Assembly (NCBI GenBank): GCA_011947345.1
Contig: JAAVTG010000665.1
Location: forward strand, 124,001 to 188,000
Length of the DNA stretch: 64,000 nucleotides
DNA from: Phytophthora quininea
Lineage: Eukaryota > Oomycota > Peronosporomycetes > Peronosporales > Peronosporaceae
Direction: 5' to 3'
Under the pieces are notes generated by a model. That model made no database searches. It was not told the origin of the DNA and was given only the letters and a program-made list of their open reading frames with translations. This document shows positions 54,580 through 64,000 of the stretch, one piece after another (the first letter of the stretch is position 1; the number at the start of each line of letters is the position of its first letter). The position numbers and the translations under genes were made by a program.

Positions 54580-56761
54580 TGCTCGAAATGCCAGCTCTCG
54601 ATCTTAAGTTCATCTCCAATTTATGAGATTATTTTATCAACTGCAAAACCAACTGCAACACATCAACCAAAAACGTTTCCCTTGCGCTTCAACGTGGCTT
54701 CAACCAATGTGCCGTGCAAATCGCAGGCTTCCTCGCCTGCAGCAAGCAGCATTATAGCAGCCATGGACGGGTGGATTTTTATTCGCGATGCAAGCACCGC
54801 AGACTCCTCGCTGCTCGAGACCGAGCACTGCTCACACGCTGCTCTGGTGGATCATCGGAGCTGCGCTCCAAGACACGGCGATTCACCGGCACGTTTTAGG
54901 TCGAAGGAAACGGCAAGTGTGTCGCCTTGACACGCCAGTCACGCGTTGCAGCGCTGCGATTGGCTAAAAGTGCAGGAATGATAGTCACGCGCTGATTGCG
55001 CCGTTGACGCCAGGCGGTCGGACAAGCAATCCCTCCAGGCATCATGCACCGCTATCTCCAATATCCCGACACGCGTCCACATACCGCTTTCGCCTCTCGG
55101 TGATCCGCGGATTACGCATCGCTGGAAGTGCGCGATTACGCCGTCCGGAGGAGTGTCTCCCTCCCGGTACCACCATCGCTGCAAGTCGCTGCTGGACAGA
55201 CACTCCCGAATTGGCCAGCAACTCGCCACAACTCACAGCAGCACAGCAACACAGCAACGCCCGCGCCGCACATACACATGCACAGCCACGCGCTGCGCCA
55301 GCTCCCGAGCGGCGGCAGAGCGTCGTCGTCGTCGTCCCGCAAGCGCTCGACCCCACGGCCGCCGCCCTGCCGCCGATGGGCACGCTGCTGGAGCAGCTCT
55401 CTCCATGTCTCGGCCGTGCGGCTCGCCAAGCGCGACGTGCGATATGACCTGCACGTGCAGCACGCCGCCTCGGGCGCCTCGTGGCGCCGCTCGCGCTCCT
55501 TCGACGAGTACAGGGCCTTCCAGTCGCAGCTGCTGAAGGCGCTGCGCCTCGGCCACTTTTGCCAGGCCGAGTGCCCGTGGCTCTACTCGTTCGTCAAGAG
55601 CTACTTTCCCAGCTCCGTGACGCTCTTTGGGCTAGGCGCGCACAGCGACTGCGCCGTCGAGAAGCGTCGCGACGCGCTCGAGCACCTGCTCGTGTCGCTG
55701 CAAAAGTTTCTCGTCAACCGCCAGAACGCGGCGGCCTGCTCCATCGTGGCCGGCAGCGTCACGCAGCTCGTGGCCGACTTTATGGTGGGCGACGTGAGCG
55801 ACAAGCGCCACCCGCTCAACGGACTCAGCCGCCACTGCAGCCTGCGCGACAGCGTGTGCTCGTCCACGTCGCTGACGTCGGACGAGGGCGACGAACTGGC
55901 GGACGAGGCCGAGGGCTCGGGCGTCTGCGCGCTCTGCAGCTCGAGCCTGGACGCCGACCCCTTCAGCTCCGTCGACGCCGCCGACACGACGAGCTTCCAC
56001 AGCTCGCGCAGCAACGACTCGTTTGGGTCGTCTTCGAGCCGCCGCAGCAGCGTGCACAGCTACGCGACGACGCTGTCGTGTGGCCACCAGTTCCACGACG
56101 AGTGCATCGTGTCCAAGCTGAACGAGGAGATGCGATGCCCGACGTGCCACGCCGAGGTGGACGGCTTCTGAAGCTGCTAGCTGTGAGCAACAGCAGCGGC
56201 GCTTATTTATTGTTGGTCGACGACAAGCAAACATGAATAGTGTCAGCTTGAAAACAAACGCTCATCTTGCCATTTCCTACGAGACTTGACTACGATGGTA
56301 TCCATAGCACCAGGTTGCTACGGCGTACTGCAAATTAGTCAACACGAACTGGTCTTGATCGAAGTCCCGGACAGCAAAGAGTCTTGCCAAGAGAGCAACT
56401 TTATTGCAGCAAGTCGACCACCACCGACACCTACCACTGGGATCAGTGGCGTCATCATCTACACGCGCAGCTTGTGTTGCTGTGTGGTCGGATCCCCTTT
56501 CAGCGGGACACACTCCTTGTACACTTGCCACGAGTACGAGTTCTTGAGGAAGCGAACGCCCAGCCAGTACCAGCGAAACAGGCAGGATCCCTGGCAGGAC
56601 GAATAGTCGATAGCGACGTCCTTGCCCGGGAAGGCGTCGTGGCAATTCTCGGCCTGCAGCACGCGCGTATCGTTGAGCCAGACTTCACACGGTCCGTCGT
56701 GCGTGTAGCCCGTCGAGCGCATGATTCCATTCGGAATGGGCTGCGGCGTGCCATTGGGGTC
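54580..56761 (+). repeat. 2.2-kb segmental duplication, copy B
   Basis: Reverse complement of 45192-47373. Copy B carries the complete downstream secreted-protein gene, so it is likely nearer to the source of the duplication. Confidence 0.9.
55278..56171 (+). CDS. PX-RING protein, copy B (run-length frame breaks near the N-terminus)
   Basis: Same gene as 46676-45782. Copy B is clean from the PX domain to the stop at 56171 (RING finger SCGHQFHDECIVSKL...CPTC). It lacks one C at 55348-55351 and a CT at about 55397-55404 relative to copy A, which shifts residues about 25-40. Correcting these gives the same 298-aa frame as corrected copy A. As read, a longer ORF begins at 55128 in a different N-terminal frame, but the conserved Met is at 55278. 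Confidence 0.75.
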   Translation: MHSHALRQLPSGGRASSSSSRKRSTPRPPPCRRWARCWSSSLHVSAVRLAKRDVRYDLHVQHAASGASWRRSRSFDEYRAFQSQLLKALRLGHFCQAECPWLYSFVKSYFPSSVTLFGLGAHSDCAVEKRRDALEHLLVSLQKFLVNRQNAAACSIVAGSVTQLVADFMVGDVSDKRHPLNGLSRHCSLRDSVCSSTSLTSDEGDELADEAEGSGVCALCSSSLDADPFSSVDAADTTSFHSSRSNDSFGSSSSRRSSVHSYATTLSCGHQFHDECIVSKLNEEMRCPTCHAEVDGF

Positions 56762-57054
56762 CGTCCAACCGCAAAAGTAGTCGGCACCTTCGGTGACTGT
56801 GTACTTGGCACGATCCATGAAGTCACGCAGCGTCTTAAACCCGTTGTCACGACGCCAAGCATTGAAGTCCCCTTGGGTAGCGAAGTCTTGACTCTCCAGG
56901 AAAGCCAACGGGTTGTGTTGGATGTCTCTGCTATCCGTTTTCAGTGAGGCGGTGGTAGAAGCACAACCTGGTGTGCATCAGCAGTAGAAGCCAGCAGAGC
57001 AGTACCGCAGAGAACTGCAGTCAACGCTAGCGTCGAGACGATCGATGGGGACAT
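56459..57054 (-). CDS. Secreted protein of unknown function (oomycete type)
   Basis: ATG at 57054 gives signal peptide MSPSIVSTLALTAVLCGTAL. A 1-nt break near 56,975 separates it from the main frame (56908-56459), which has NPLAFLESQDFATQGDFNAW, RAKYTVTEGADYFCGW, MRSTGYTHDGPCEVWLND and YSSCQGSCLFRWYWLGVRF. Cys and Trp residues are frequent, as in small secreted apoplastic proteins. No catalytic family recognised. The 3' half (to 56761) is inside the duplication; the 5' half is unique to this copy. A host-interaction role is possible but is only inferred from secretion. Confidence 0.65.
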
Positions 57055-58659
57055 CTGTAGCGGTGATGAAGTCGTGAAATTGGGAGGGCGGCAAAATGCG
57101 AAGTGGAAACGAGATGTCTAGCCAGAGTTCCGCCGGTGCATTTTGTTCATGATCAGAAAACGAGATGAGGACGAAGAGCATCGACGCTTACGCGGCAAGC
57201 TCGGCTTATGTGGTTCCTTAGCATCCGGAATCGCTCCGCTTGGCGATCTGCATTCTGGGTGACTTGGAGCTGTATCGGCTTCTCGTTTTGTTGGAACAAC
57301 TTCGAGCGATGCTAGGCGAGAGCAATTCCGGCGAAACTCGCGAACAGAGGGCCTAGCACTTCAACTCTGTTTCACCTCCAACGTGACAGGAAGCGGCAAC
57401 GGAATACCATCGTTAGGATCGACGCCTTGGATAGTGCGCCAGGAGAATGAGCTCCTCAAACGGGATAAGACTTTATCAAGAAGCAACGTTAAACGGACTG
57501 CCTCTCGGCTCGCGTTTTGCGGTCTCTGGCAACTTCGTTGCCTTCCTTCGCCTCCACCTCGTTGGGGCAACTTGTGGATAGGGCTGCCTTGGTTCGGAAG
57601 GGCAAATGCGTGTAGTCTCCGGCGTTATTTGCGTGCTGCCCACTCCAAGTGGAGCAGCTTGCCCTTGCACTCACCTATCCAGAAAAGTGGAGACGACCTT
57701 CAGCCTTGGCGTGGCGGCCGAGGAATCTGCGTCAGCAGGAGCTCCGACACAGCCTTGGGCGCCAGGAGAACGCAACATACACTCCTCAAGAGCTTAGAGA
57801 CCAACAGCGATCTGCCGACCCCAGCAAGCGAGCGCGCAGCTCGTGCGTGATGTGACTCCGGTCTTGCCACGGGCCGACACCTGAGACGGCTCGGTCGCGC
57901 CTGGCAACAGCTTGCTAGGCCCAGGCAGGGCGATACGGCTCCAGCTCTGATAGCTGAAGACGCTGTGGAGCGACGGAGACATCGTCTGAAGCGCCAACCT
58001 TCTGACGACTTTAGCGGTGATGCCTTCATCGCGGCGACCTGCTGTCCTCGCATTGCACTCGAGCGAGGAGGCGCGAAAGGCCCAAGAGACGATAGTGAGA
58101 ATGCAATCCGCGCGAAGCTTGATCGTCTACAGACCGCGCGTCAGGGCCTGAAATGCCTGACTTGGTCAATGTATGGTGTTGAACTTTACAAAATAGACGA
58201 GGCGGCGTACTGTATGTGTTGCTTGGTAGCTCTGCTTCAGTTTTGCGTTGAACTAGTAAGACCCCGCCCCCGCATGCAGCCCCGCTTCGCCTTGCATGGT
58301 ACCGATGTTGCTAGCACCATGACCACATCGACAGCGTCTTTCATCGACAGCGTCTTCGAGCTGCCGTGGCCCGATTTTGGCGTGAAGTCGACGCGCGATA
58401 GAGACGCGAGGCGGTGAATGTCAAACCAGCTCGTGTCTACAGCGCCCACCCAATATCGCTTTTTCAGGCCATAATCAACATCGAAGAAGCCTTGCTTGCT
58501 CGGCATGCTTTCGCTCAGCCTTCCGAAGGTGCCAGCAGAGGTGAACGAAGAACTACTGCTGGGAGGGGTGGATGGCGGCACAAAATATATTGACATCGTC
58601 AATAAAAATAATAATAATCCTAACGGTGTAGAATGCAACACAAGGCAACACGATGCTGC
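57055..58659. other. No gene recognised
   Basis: Many short frames on both strands in GC-rich sequence (57,383-57,850 is the longest). No domain seen. Stops break every candidate, so this may be a decayed gene. Confidence 0.35.
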
Positions 58660-59193
58660 TCAGAGGCGCTGCGACGAACGGCGCATAATCTCTATCTGGT
58701 GCTTGAGCAAGTAGCACACGGCAGCGCGCGAGACGCCGAACTCCTTGGCCAGGTGGGCCTGCTTCTCGCCGGCGCGCACGCGGCGCACGATCTCGCAGCG
58801 TTCGCGTTCCTTGAGGTACTTCTTCTTGACGCGCTTGCCCGCCGTGGGGCAGAAGTGGGAGCCGTTCGGGGACATTGGCGCGGCGCCGAGGCCCACGGCC
58901 GTCAGCGGCCGCTTGAAGCCCGAGCAGTTCTCGTCGCTGCGGGAGCGCCGCCGGATGTCGCCGGCCATCATGTCGTCGTCGTCGGTATCGGAGCTCGAGG
59001 GCGACTGCGCATAGTAGTTGCAGTTGTCGTAGTAGCGCGGCGGCGAGGGCAGCGCCATGCCGGCTTGCCGCCACCCGTAGGTGTAGCCACTGGGGCTCAG
59101 CGACTGCTGCTCGCTCAGCAGCGGCGACGGCGGCTGCGGCGTGGCCGTGCTCTGCAGGAAGGCCTGGAAGCTGGGCAGCACTGTCATGGCCAT
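58660..59193 (-). CDS. Helix-turn-helix DNA-binding protein
   Basis: Intact 177-aa ORF from ATG 59193 (a second ATG two codons later). The N-terminal 110 residues are Ser/Pro-rich with an acidic DTDDDD patch. A basic stretch KRVKKKYLKERER precedes a helix-turn-helix (EIVRRVRAGEKQAHLAKEFGVSRAAVCYLLKHQIEI) close to the psq/CENP-B N-terminal type HTH that pogo-related proteins use to bind DNA. There is no transposase domain, so this is probably a domesticated or free-standing regulator. No frame corrections are needed. Confidence 0.7.
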   Translation of the reverse strand: MAMTVLPSFQAFLQSTATPQPPSPLLSEQQSLSPSGYTYGWRQAGMALPSPPRYYDNCNYYAQSPSSSDTDDDDMMAGDIRRRSRSDENCSGFKRPLTAVGLGAAPMSPNGSHFCPTAGKRVKKKYLKERERCEIVRRVRAGEKQAHLAKEFGVSRAAVCYLLKHQIEIMRRSSQRL

Positions 59194-60543
59194 GGCGGTG
59201 GTCGGGCAAAAGAGTCTTTACGGAAACGTGATGGGAAGCCGTCCAAAGTGTAAATGAGCTGAGGCATGGCGCGTGTTGTGTTGCATGCCGGGCGGCGGCG
59301 GCGGCAAAGATATGAGCCCCGCGCCGCGCGCGCCGTTGTGCTCCGTCGCAGAGACTGGATGTGTTGCGCCAAACTGCAAGCGGTCTAGGGTTCTGCTATA
59401 CTGAGCGCCAGTCATTTTTTTAACATTGCGCTCCAAGCAGCGGTGCACTGTAAAACAAGCCGGCACAAAAAGACGCACAGCAGCAGGTACAATCATCGGA
59501 ACCACAGACTGAATCCTGCGTTTTGTCATGCTTGGCGCGCACCGCGCTTGCAGTCGCTGCACGCACAACAAGCATTCGCACCGCCGAATAGCGTCCACGA
59601 CCGCCGGCTAAAAGCGGCCTGCAAATCGCGCGTACGTACCGCTAATTCGCGGCCCCAAGTGCACTGCTGCAAAGGCGCGCGGGCACTGCTGTCGAGCGCC
59701 GTTACCCGTCAAAGCCCTTGCTGTGCGTCAAAGACAGCTCGCATGCGCTGCGAACGCGCTGGACTTCGACTCCTTTATTGCCGGCCAGTTTAACTGTCGC
59801 TGAACTGCTGGCGGAGCTCGTCGCGGCAAGGAGTGCAAGACCTCTCGATTTGATTTAACGGACTTGCGTTGACACACATGTCGGCTGGCCCGCGCGGTTG
59901 GCGGCAGCGCGTGGAGGTCCAGTCAGCATAGTGAAGCCCTGTGGCGGCAGGCCTTGCATTCCTGTTGTCGACCACCACCGTCGCGATTGTCAAAATCATA
60001 AAAGGGCACAAAACGGAAGTGCAAGCGCGTGGCTATCGCGCGCCCCATCCATCATGCCGCCGGTGCTGCGGCGAATCTGGGCCACTCGCGCCGTTAAATG
60101 CGGCAAAGACGCGGAGACCGCGACGAGGCGCGAGCTGCAGCGAGCAAGCAACCCGGCGCCGCGCCGTCAAGCCGACGCGGGCCACCACCGCCAGCACGCC
60201 TCGGCATGGATCTCGCCGCCGCACCCAGCCTGACCCAGCATCGCTGCCGACGTCCTCTGCGGTCCACTCTGCGATCGACCACCGAGCTACTGCGCCAGCC
60301 AGCTGCCTGCCGACAAGCTGGCGAAACCCAAGCAGCCTGACGGTGTCCCAAGCGTCCACTCGCCTTGAACTTTTCGCGCGGCACTGCTGGGCCGCCGGGC
60401 TTTGGAGGCGAGTGGCGCCACAGCAAACCTCGCAGTCGGTCGCTTTGTCCATGGTGGCGAATAGCAGGGTCGGGTCGGCTTGGACTAGTTCAATCGCGTG
60501 ACTGTGCGGCTCTGCAGGCGAGATCGGCCAAACTGTCGTTGAT
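59194..60543. other. GC-rich intergenic region
   Basis: Upstream region of the HTH gene and downstream region of the kinesin gene. Long frames occur on both strands only because stops are rare in GC-rich DNA. No domain seen. Confidence 0.4.
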
Positions 60544-62713
60544 TTAGTTGGGGCCGTGTTGCTGCTCCTTCCAGACTTGAAACTGGATCGCCACGTGCTG
60601 CAGCATCTGCGCCTTGATTTTGACCAGGTAGCCCACCTCGGCCTTCTTCTCCTGGAGCTGCTCGAACGCGGCGCGGTAGCGCTTCTTGGCGTCCTGGAGC
60701 TGCAGCAGTGGGACGCTCTCGAGCTCGTTCGGCTGGTCCGCGCCGTCGTCCCGCAGCGTCTGAAGCTTTAGCGCGCACCCGTCGATTTCCCTGTACACGT
60801 CAAGCATGAGTCATCGTCGATGTTGAAGCTGTCTAACCAATCGCGGCAACGTACAACTTGACCCGATTGACAGCAAGCGCCAGCGCCTGATACTGGGCCT
60901 TCGCCTCGCGCAGGTTCTGCTTGGACAGCTCAAGGTCCCGCAGTGCTTCCGCTCCCGGGTCGGCGCCGCCCACCGTCTTGAAGCGCTCAAAAGCTGCTTG
61001 TCGCTCTGGCGGGGCGACTCAGACACAGCAAACGTTGTCGCCGCACGCTGTTCCCTCCCTTCTCTGCTTCGAGGGCCTGGTTGCTTCTGAAGATCGGCGG
61101 CAGCACTATGCCCGGGTTGTCCGAGCATCCATTGGATGACACCCGGCTCGTTTCGGGCGGGGGCGTCTGACCGCGCAACGCTCGGATCTGCGCCACCATT
61201 TTGCTCCCTGGCTTCCTGCTGTGGCTGTTCATTGTCGGCTCCGAGAATGATTTCAGCTCAAGACAGATTGAGCGAAAGGCATGCAGTAGCCGCTGCACCT
61301 GCGCTAAACTCTCCACGGACGGAACCGCTGCAGCGTCTGCCAAAAACGCGCTAACCTGCTGTCGACATACTTCCTCTTCGTTGACAGACACCTCGTTGTT
61401 TTCCTCTCGCGTTCGTGTCCGCCCGGAAATCGCGTCGTACAGCGCCAGCTCCTCACGTAACCTCCGGATTTCATCACGATAGGCAGCACGTTCTTCGCCG
61501 GCCAGCTTGGATCCAGCAGCAGAACCGGCAGCAACGTTGACAATTGCCTGGGTCTTGACATGGCGCATTCGAGCTGCAAATTTTAGCGTAGCGAGACTCT
61601 GGTCGGCATGGGATGGCGCTGGCCAAACGCACGCTACCAGCAATGTTCGACAGTTTCCACCCAGCGAGTCCTTGAGCAGATTAGTCAAAGGTGTCTGTCG
61701 AAATGGGACGTGAGGCCGATTCTTGCTGCTGAGCGCGAGCACGACCTGCTCCAAGAACGTCAACGATCGATTGATATAGCAAGCCTCGTTGGCCCGCGTC
61801 GACCCGGCTTCGGTCAGGGTCTTTTCATGCGTTCCGACCCAGCCAAATCTACAAGATGTAGCTTGCTGTAGACGACATCGGCCTCGGACCTGCTTACTTC
61901 ACTTCCAGGGGCTTCGTCTTCTCCCAGTAAATGTGCAGACATCGCACTTCGTTTGCGCTCCAGATACACCGTAAAAATGCAGTGAGAGCGCGTAGAAATA
62001 CCATTGAGTGCGTGTTCAGCAACGGCGCGACTCGTTTCACCTTGAAATACAAAGTCTAGTGCCTGCTCTTCACTGGCCACCAGAGCTTTTGTGAGCCCCC
62101 GCACAAAAGTTTGCCCTCGCGCATTCTCCTGGATAGCGAGGTCGTTAGACGAATTGGCACTGTTCCCAGCATCGACAGCGAGCAGATCAATGAGACGGTC
62201 ATTGTAGATCTCAAGGTATGATACCCGTAGAGTGTACGCGTGGTCGGCATCCTGTTGTGTCCGCTGAAATACTCTAGACAGCGATCGGGCAATAAGTCCA
62301 CGGTCTTCGAAACGGCGACGCGGACCTCCCCCGACATTGTAAACGTTTTTCCTGCCCCCGTTTGACCGTACGCAAGGATGCAACCATTGTAGCCGCTCAA
62401 CGCTCCATCAACTACGTCACTAGCCACCAGCCGAAACACTCCAGCCTGGGTTTCGCTGGGAGGAAGTACGTGATCGAACCGAAAGCTCGTGCCACCGCCC
62501 GAAGATGTATCTGTGACCACACTGATCGTCTGTAGTATTTAAGATACAACAGCACAATTGATAAGGCCAAACGTCAGCAGTACATGAGCGATAACCTCTT
62601 ACCTGTTCCTGTTGGTTGATGGCCACAGCTTCGCTCGCGCTAGAATTGCAGGCAACACCTTCCTTGGTGGTAGTTGGCCGAACACGAATGCAGACTCTGA
62701 CGCGCTTCTGCAT
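60544..62713 (-). CDS. Kinesin-9 family motor protein
   Basis: Three exons: 62713-62603, 62529-60855 and 60790-60544, with introns of 73 bp (GTAAGA...CAG) and 64 bp (GTACGT...CAG). The motor domain carries MQKRVRVCIRVRP, the P-loop GQTGAGKTFT, NGISTRSHCIF (switch I), LVDLAGSER (switch II), FRQTPLTNLLKDSLGGN and LATLKFAARM. FVFQGETSRAVAEHALN and REELALYDAISGRT closely resemble KIF9-type kinesins, plus-end motors of the flagellar axoneme, so it probably serves zoospore flagella. A short coiled coil ends the protein. Four 1-nt losses break the frame at homopolymers (62328-62332, 61822-61825, 61057-61059, 61011-61014). Correcting each by one base gives an exact 678-aa frame. Confidence 0.88.
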
Positions 62714-62860
62714 GCCGAGCAGTGGCAGCGGCAGCTTTGACCAGCTCTCGGTTGACGAGTGCTCGCAATCCTCAGCATAAGGTCGAGTGTGTCGCTTCAA
62801 CAACGATCGAAACGATGCCTCGGGTGAAACGTACCAGGGTCCTATTAGATTATCTGTCGA

Positions 62861-64000
62861 TCACTTGCGCTTAATAGCGGCACTCAGATCCATGTCTTCA
62901 TCTTCGTCTGAGCTTGACTCCGCCTTCTTTTTCCTATTCTTCTTTGCTGCAGTCTTTTCACAGACTTGGGGCTCTGTTTCGCTTTAACTGATTGTGCCGA
63001 TTTTACGGTCTCGGGTGGTTTGGACGTCGTGCCAAACTCGCTCTGCAGCACACCACCTTCCTCTTCGCTATCGCTGTCGCTACCGATCAGCGCTTTCTTG
63101 CTCTCCAGATTAGCGAGCTTCGAAGGCTTTTCCTTCTTGCCGTAGATCAAGTCGCGGATTGTGTCGCTGCTTGCCAGTTGGCGGAACTCGTCCCGGGCAG
63201 CATCGGCCATGGCTAAACCTGCTGCAGCAGGCTTTTCCTCGGTATTATCGGCAGCTGTCTCGAGCGACTCCAATAACTCCGCCATAGATGTGACCTGTTG
63301 CTCAGTCTCCTCCTTGCTCGGGTCATCTCGCAGTGCAATTGGAGCATGCAGTATACCGAAGTCTGTCATCTCACCCAAGTCCACCTTTTCCGTAGTACTC
63401 TTCGCATGCGCTTCGTCCAGCGTGGATGAAACATCAGCAAAAGCTCGGCCTCGCAATAGTGCGCGCCGACGTTGCACGGCCTCCTTGTCCGCTTTCATTT
63501 CCTCTTCCTTGAGGAATGTCGTGAGTTCAACAGCGCGTACAGCGGCCACGTTCGCACAGTGCAGCACAGTGTTCGGAGAGACTGCAGCACCGCCAATCTT
63601 GTGCACTGCGCAGAGCTCACGGAACGAGTTGAACGTGAAACTCAAGCGCGCGTCGGTAATTCGCTCCTCGCGGTCCGTCGGGTCCATAAAGATAACGGGC
63701 TCGCCGTCCTCGTCAGTATCGTCATCCATATTGACATCTTGCGCAGAAGCCACGCTAGCGGTAGGCTGCAAGAAGCAGAAAGAAATAGAAATTGGGATGT
63801 GGTGGAGACTTAAAGGCACCGCAGCGTGTTCATCCACACTGTAGACGGTGACTCCTCCGTTGCCCGCATTGCCCTCCTTTACGGCCACTTCCGGTCTCCT
63901 GTAGTGCATTAACGCCGCAATTGCCGCCAGAGAGGCTGCGTCCACGAGATTGCCGCCGTGATCTACCACGTGCACGTGGCAAGTGATAGCCCAGACCTTC
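62861..64000 (-). CDS. RRP45: Exosome complex subunit RRP45 (EXOSC9), partial
   Basis: Runs off the right edge, so the N-terminus is missing. Visible motifs are VWAITCHVHVVDHGGNLVDAA, AALMHYRRPEV, VPLSLHHIPISISF, MDPTDREERITDARL and ELCAVHKIGG, the RNase PH-like fold of RRP45, a ring subunit of the RNA exosome (3'-to-5' RNA processing in nucleus and cytosol). An acidic insert lies between SFCFLQ and the DPTDREER block. The long Lys- and Glu-rich tail ends as read at 62884. One more base in the TTTT run at 62955-62958 moves it to a frame ending SSSDEDEDMDLSAAIKRK at 62861. Only 147 bp separate it from the kinesin start. Confidence 0.85.

Noticed and set aside
55481..56236. 251-aa plus-strand and 200-aa minus-strand ORFs over PX-RING copy B
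   Set aside because: Alternative-frame shadows; the PX and RING motifs are only in the frame starting at 55278.
60033..60501. Overlapping 110-186-aa ORFs on both strands between the HTH and kinesin genes
   Set aside because: GC-rich random frames without domain or start context.
1..64000. CRISPR arrays, rRNA genes, operons, riboswitches
   Set aside because: None seen. Introns, transposon types and promoter elements point to a eukaryotic nuclear genome.

Overview
The window reads as nuclear DNA of a plant-pathogenic oomycete, most likely Phytophthora or a close relative. Evidence: a secreted RxLR-EER effector with the oomycete Inr-plus-FPR core promoter, GH7 cellulase genes, a flagellar kinesin-9, introns of 64-73 bp with GT-AG ends, and an oomycete-type transposon load (MULE, Crypton, PIF/Harbinger, hAT, pogo, Ty3/Gypsy, LINE). 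No rRNA genes, CRISPR arrays or prokaryotic operons were seen. The species cannot be named from this sequence alone.

Layout. 1-5.7 kb is transposon debris: a minisatellite, a frameshifted MULE transposase, and a Crypton tyrosine recombinase split by an inserted repeat. 6.3-9.2 kb is a short gene island with a PX-RING protein and an ECM4-type glutathione transferase. 11.6-14.6 kb is a rearranged effector locus: an RxLR gene, an inverted copy of its 3' half, a tRNA-Arg(CCT), a 5'-truncated GH7 gene fused to the inverted arm, and a second truncated RxLR gene. 15.8-31 kb is mobile DNA: two terminal-inverted-repeat (TIR) elements, a Gypsy gag-protease relic, an LTR-like repeat split by a 3.77-kb hAT, and an 809-bp pogo derivative. 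31-39 kb holds LINE pieces around a Harbinger-like locus with an amino-acid permease fragment. 40.6-42 kb is the more complete GH7 gene. 45.2-47.4 kb and 54.6-56.8 kb are inverted copies of one 2.2-kb segment (PX-RING gene plus part of a secreted-protein gene), with a second hAT (3.93 kb) starting 127 bp beyond the first copy. 58.6-64 kb is normal gene space: a helix-turn-helix protein, kinesin-9, and exosome subunit RRP45 running off the right edge.

Two points matter most. First, both hAT elements are delimited here by TIRs and perfect 8-bp target-site duplications, and each carries a fragment of a host membrane-transporter gene (MFS in one, ABCA in the other) between the transposase and one terminus. 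A third transporter fragment (APC amino-acid permease) lies between the two gene remnants of a Harbinger-like element. This looks like repeated gene capture by DNA transposons. Second, almost every housekeeping gene is broken by single-base losses in short homopolymer runs. The two copies of the 2.2-kb duplication carry different such losses, so many apparent frameshifts are probably sequence errors rather than real pseudogenisation. Frames repaired on that basis close exactly: GST 336 aa, kinesin 678 aa, GH7 490 aa, PX-RING 298 aa, RxLR 157 aa.
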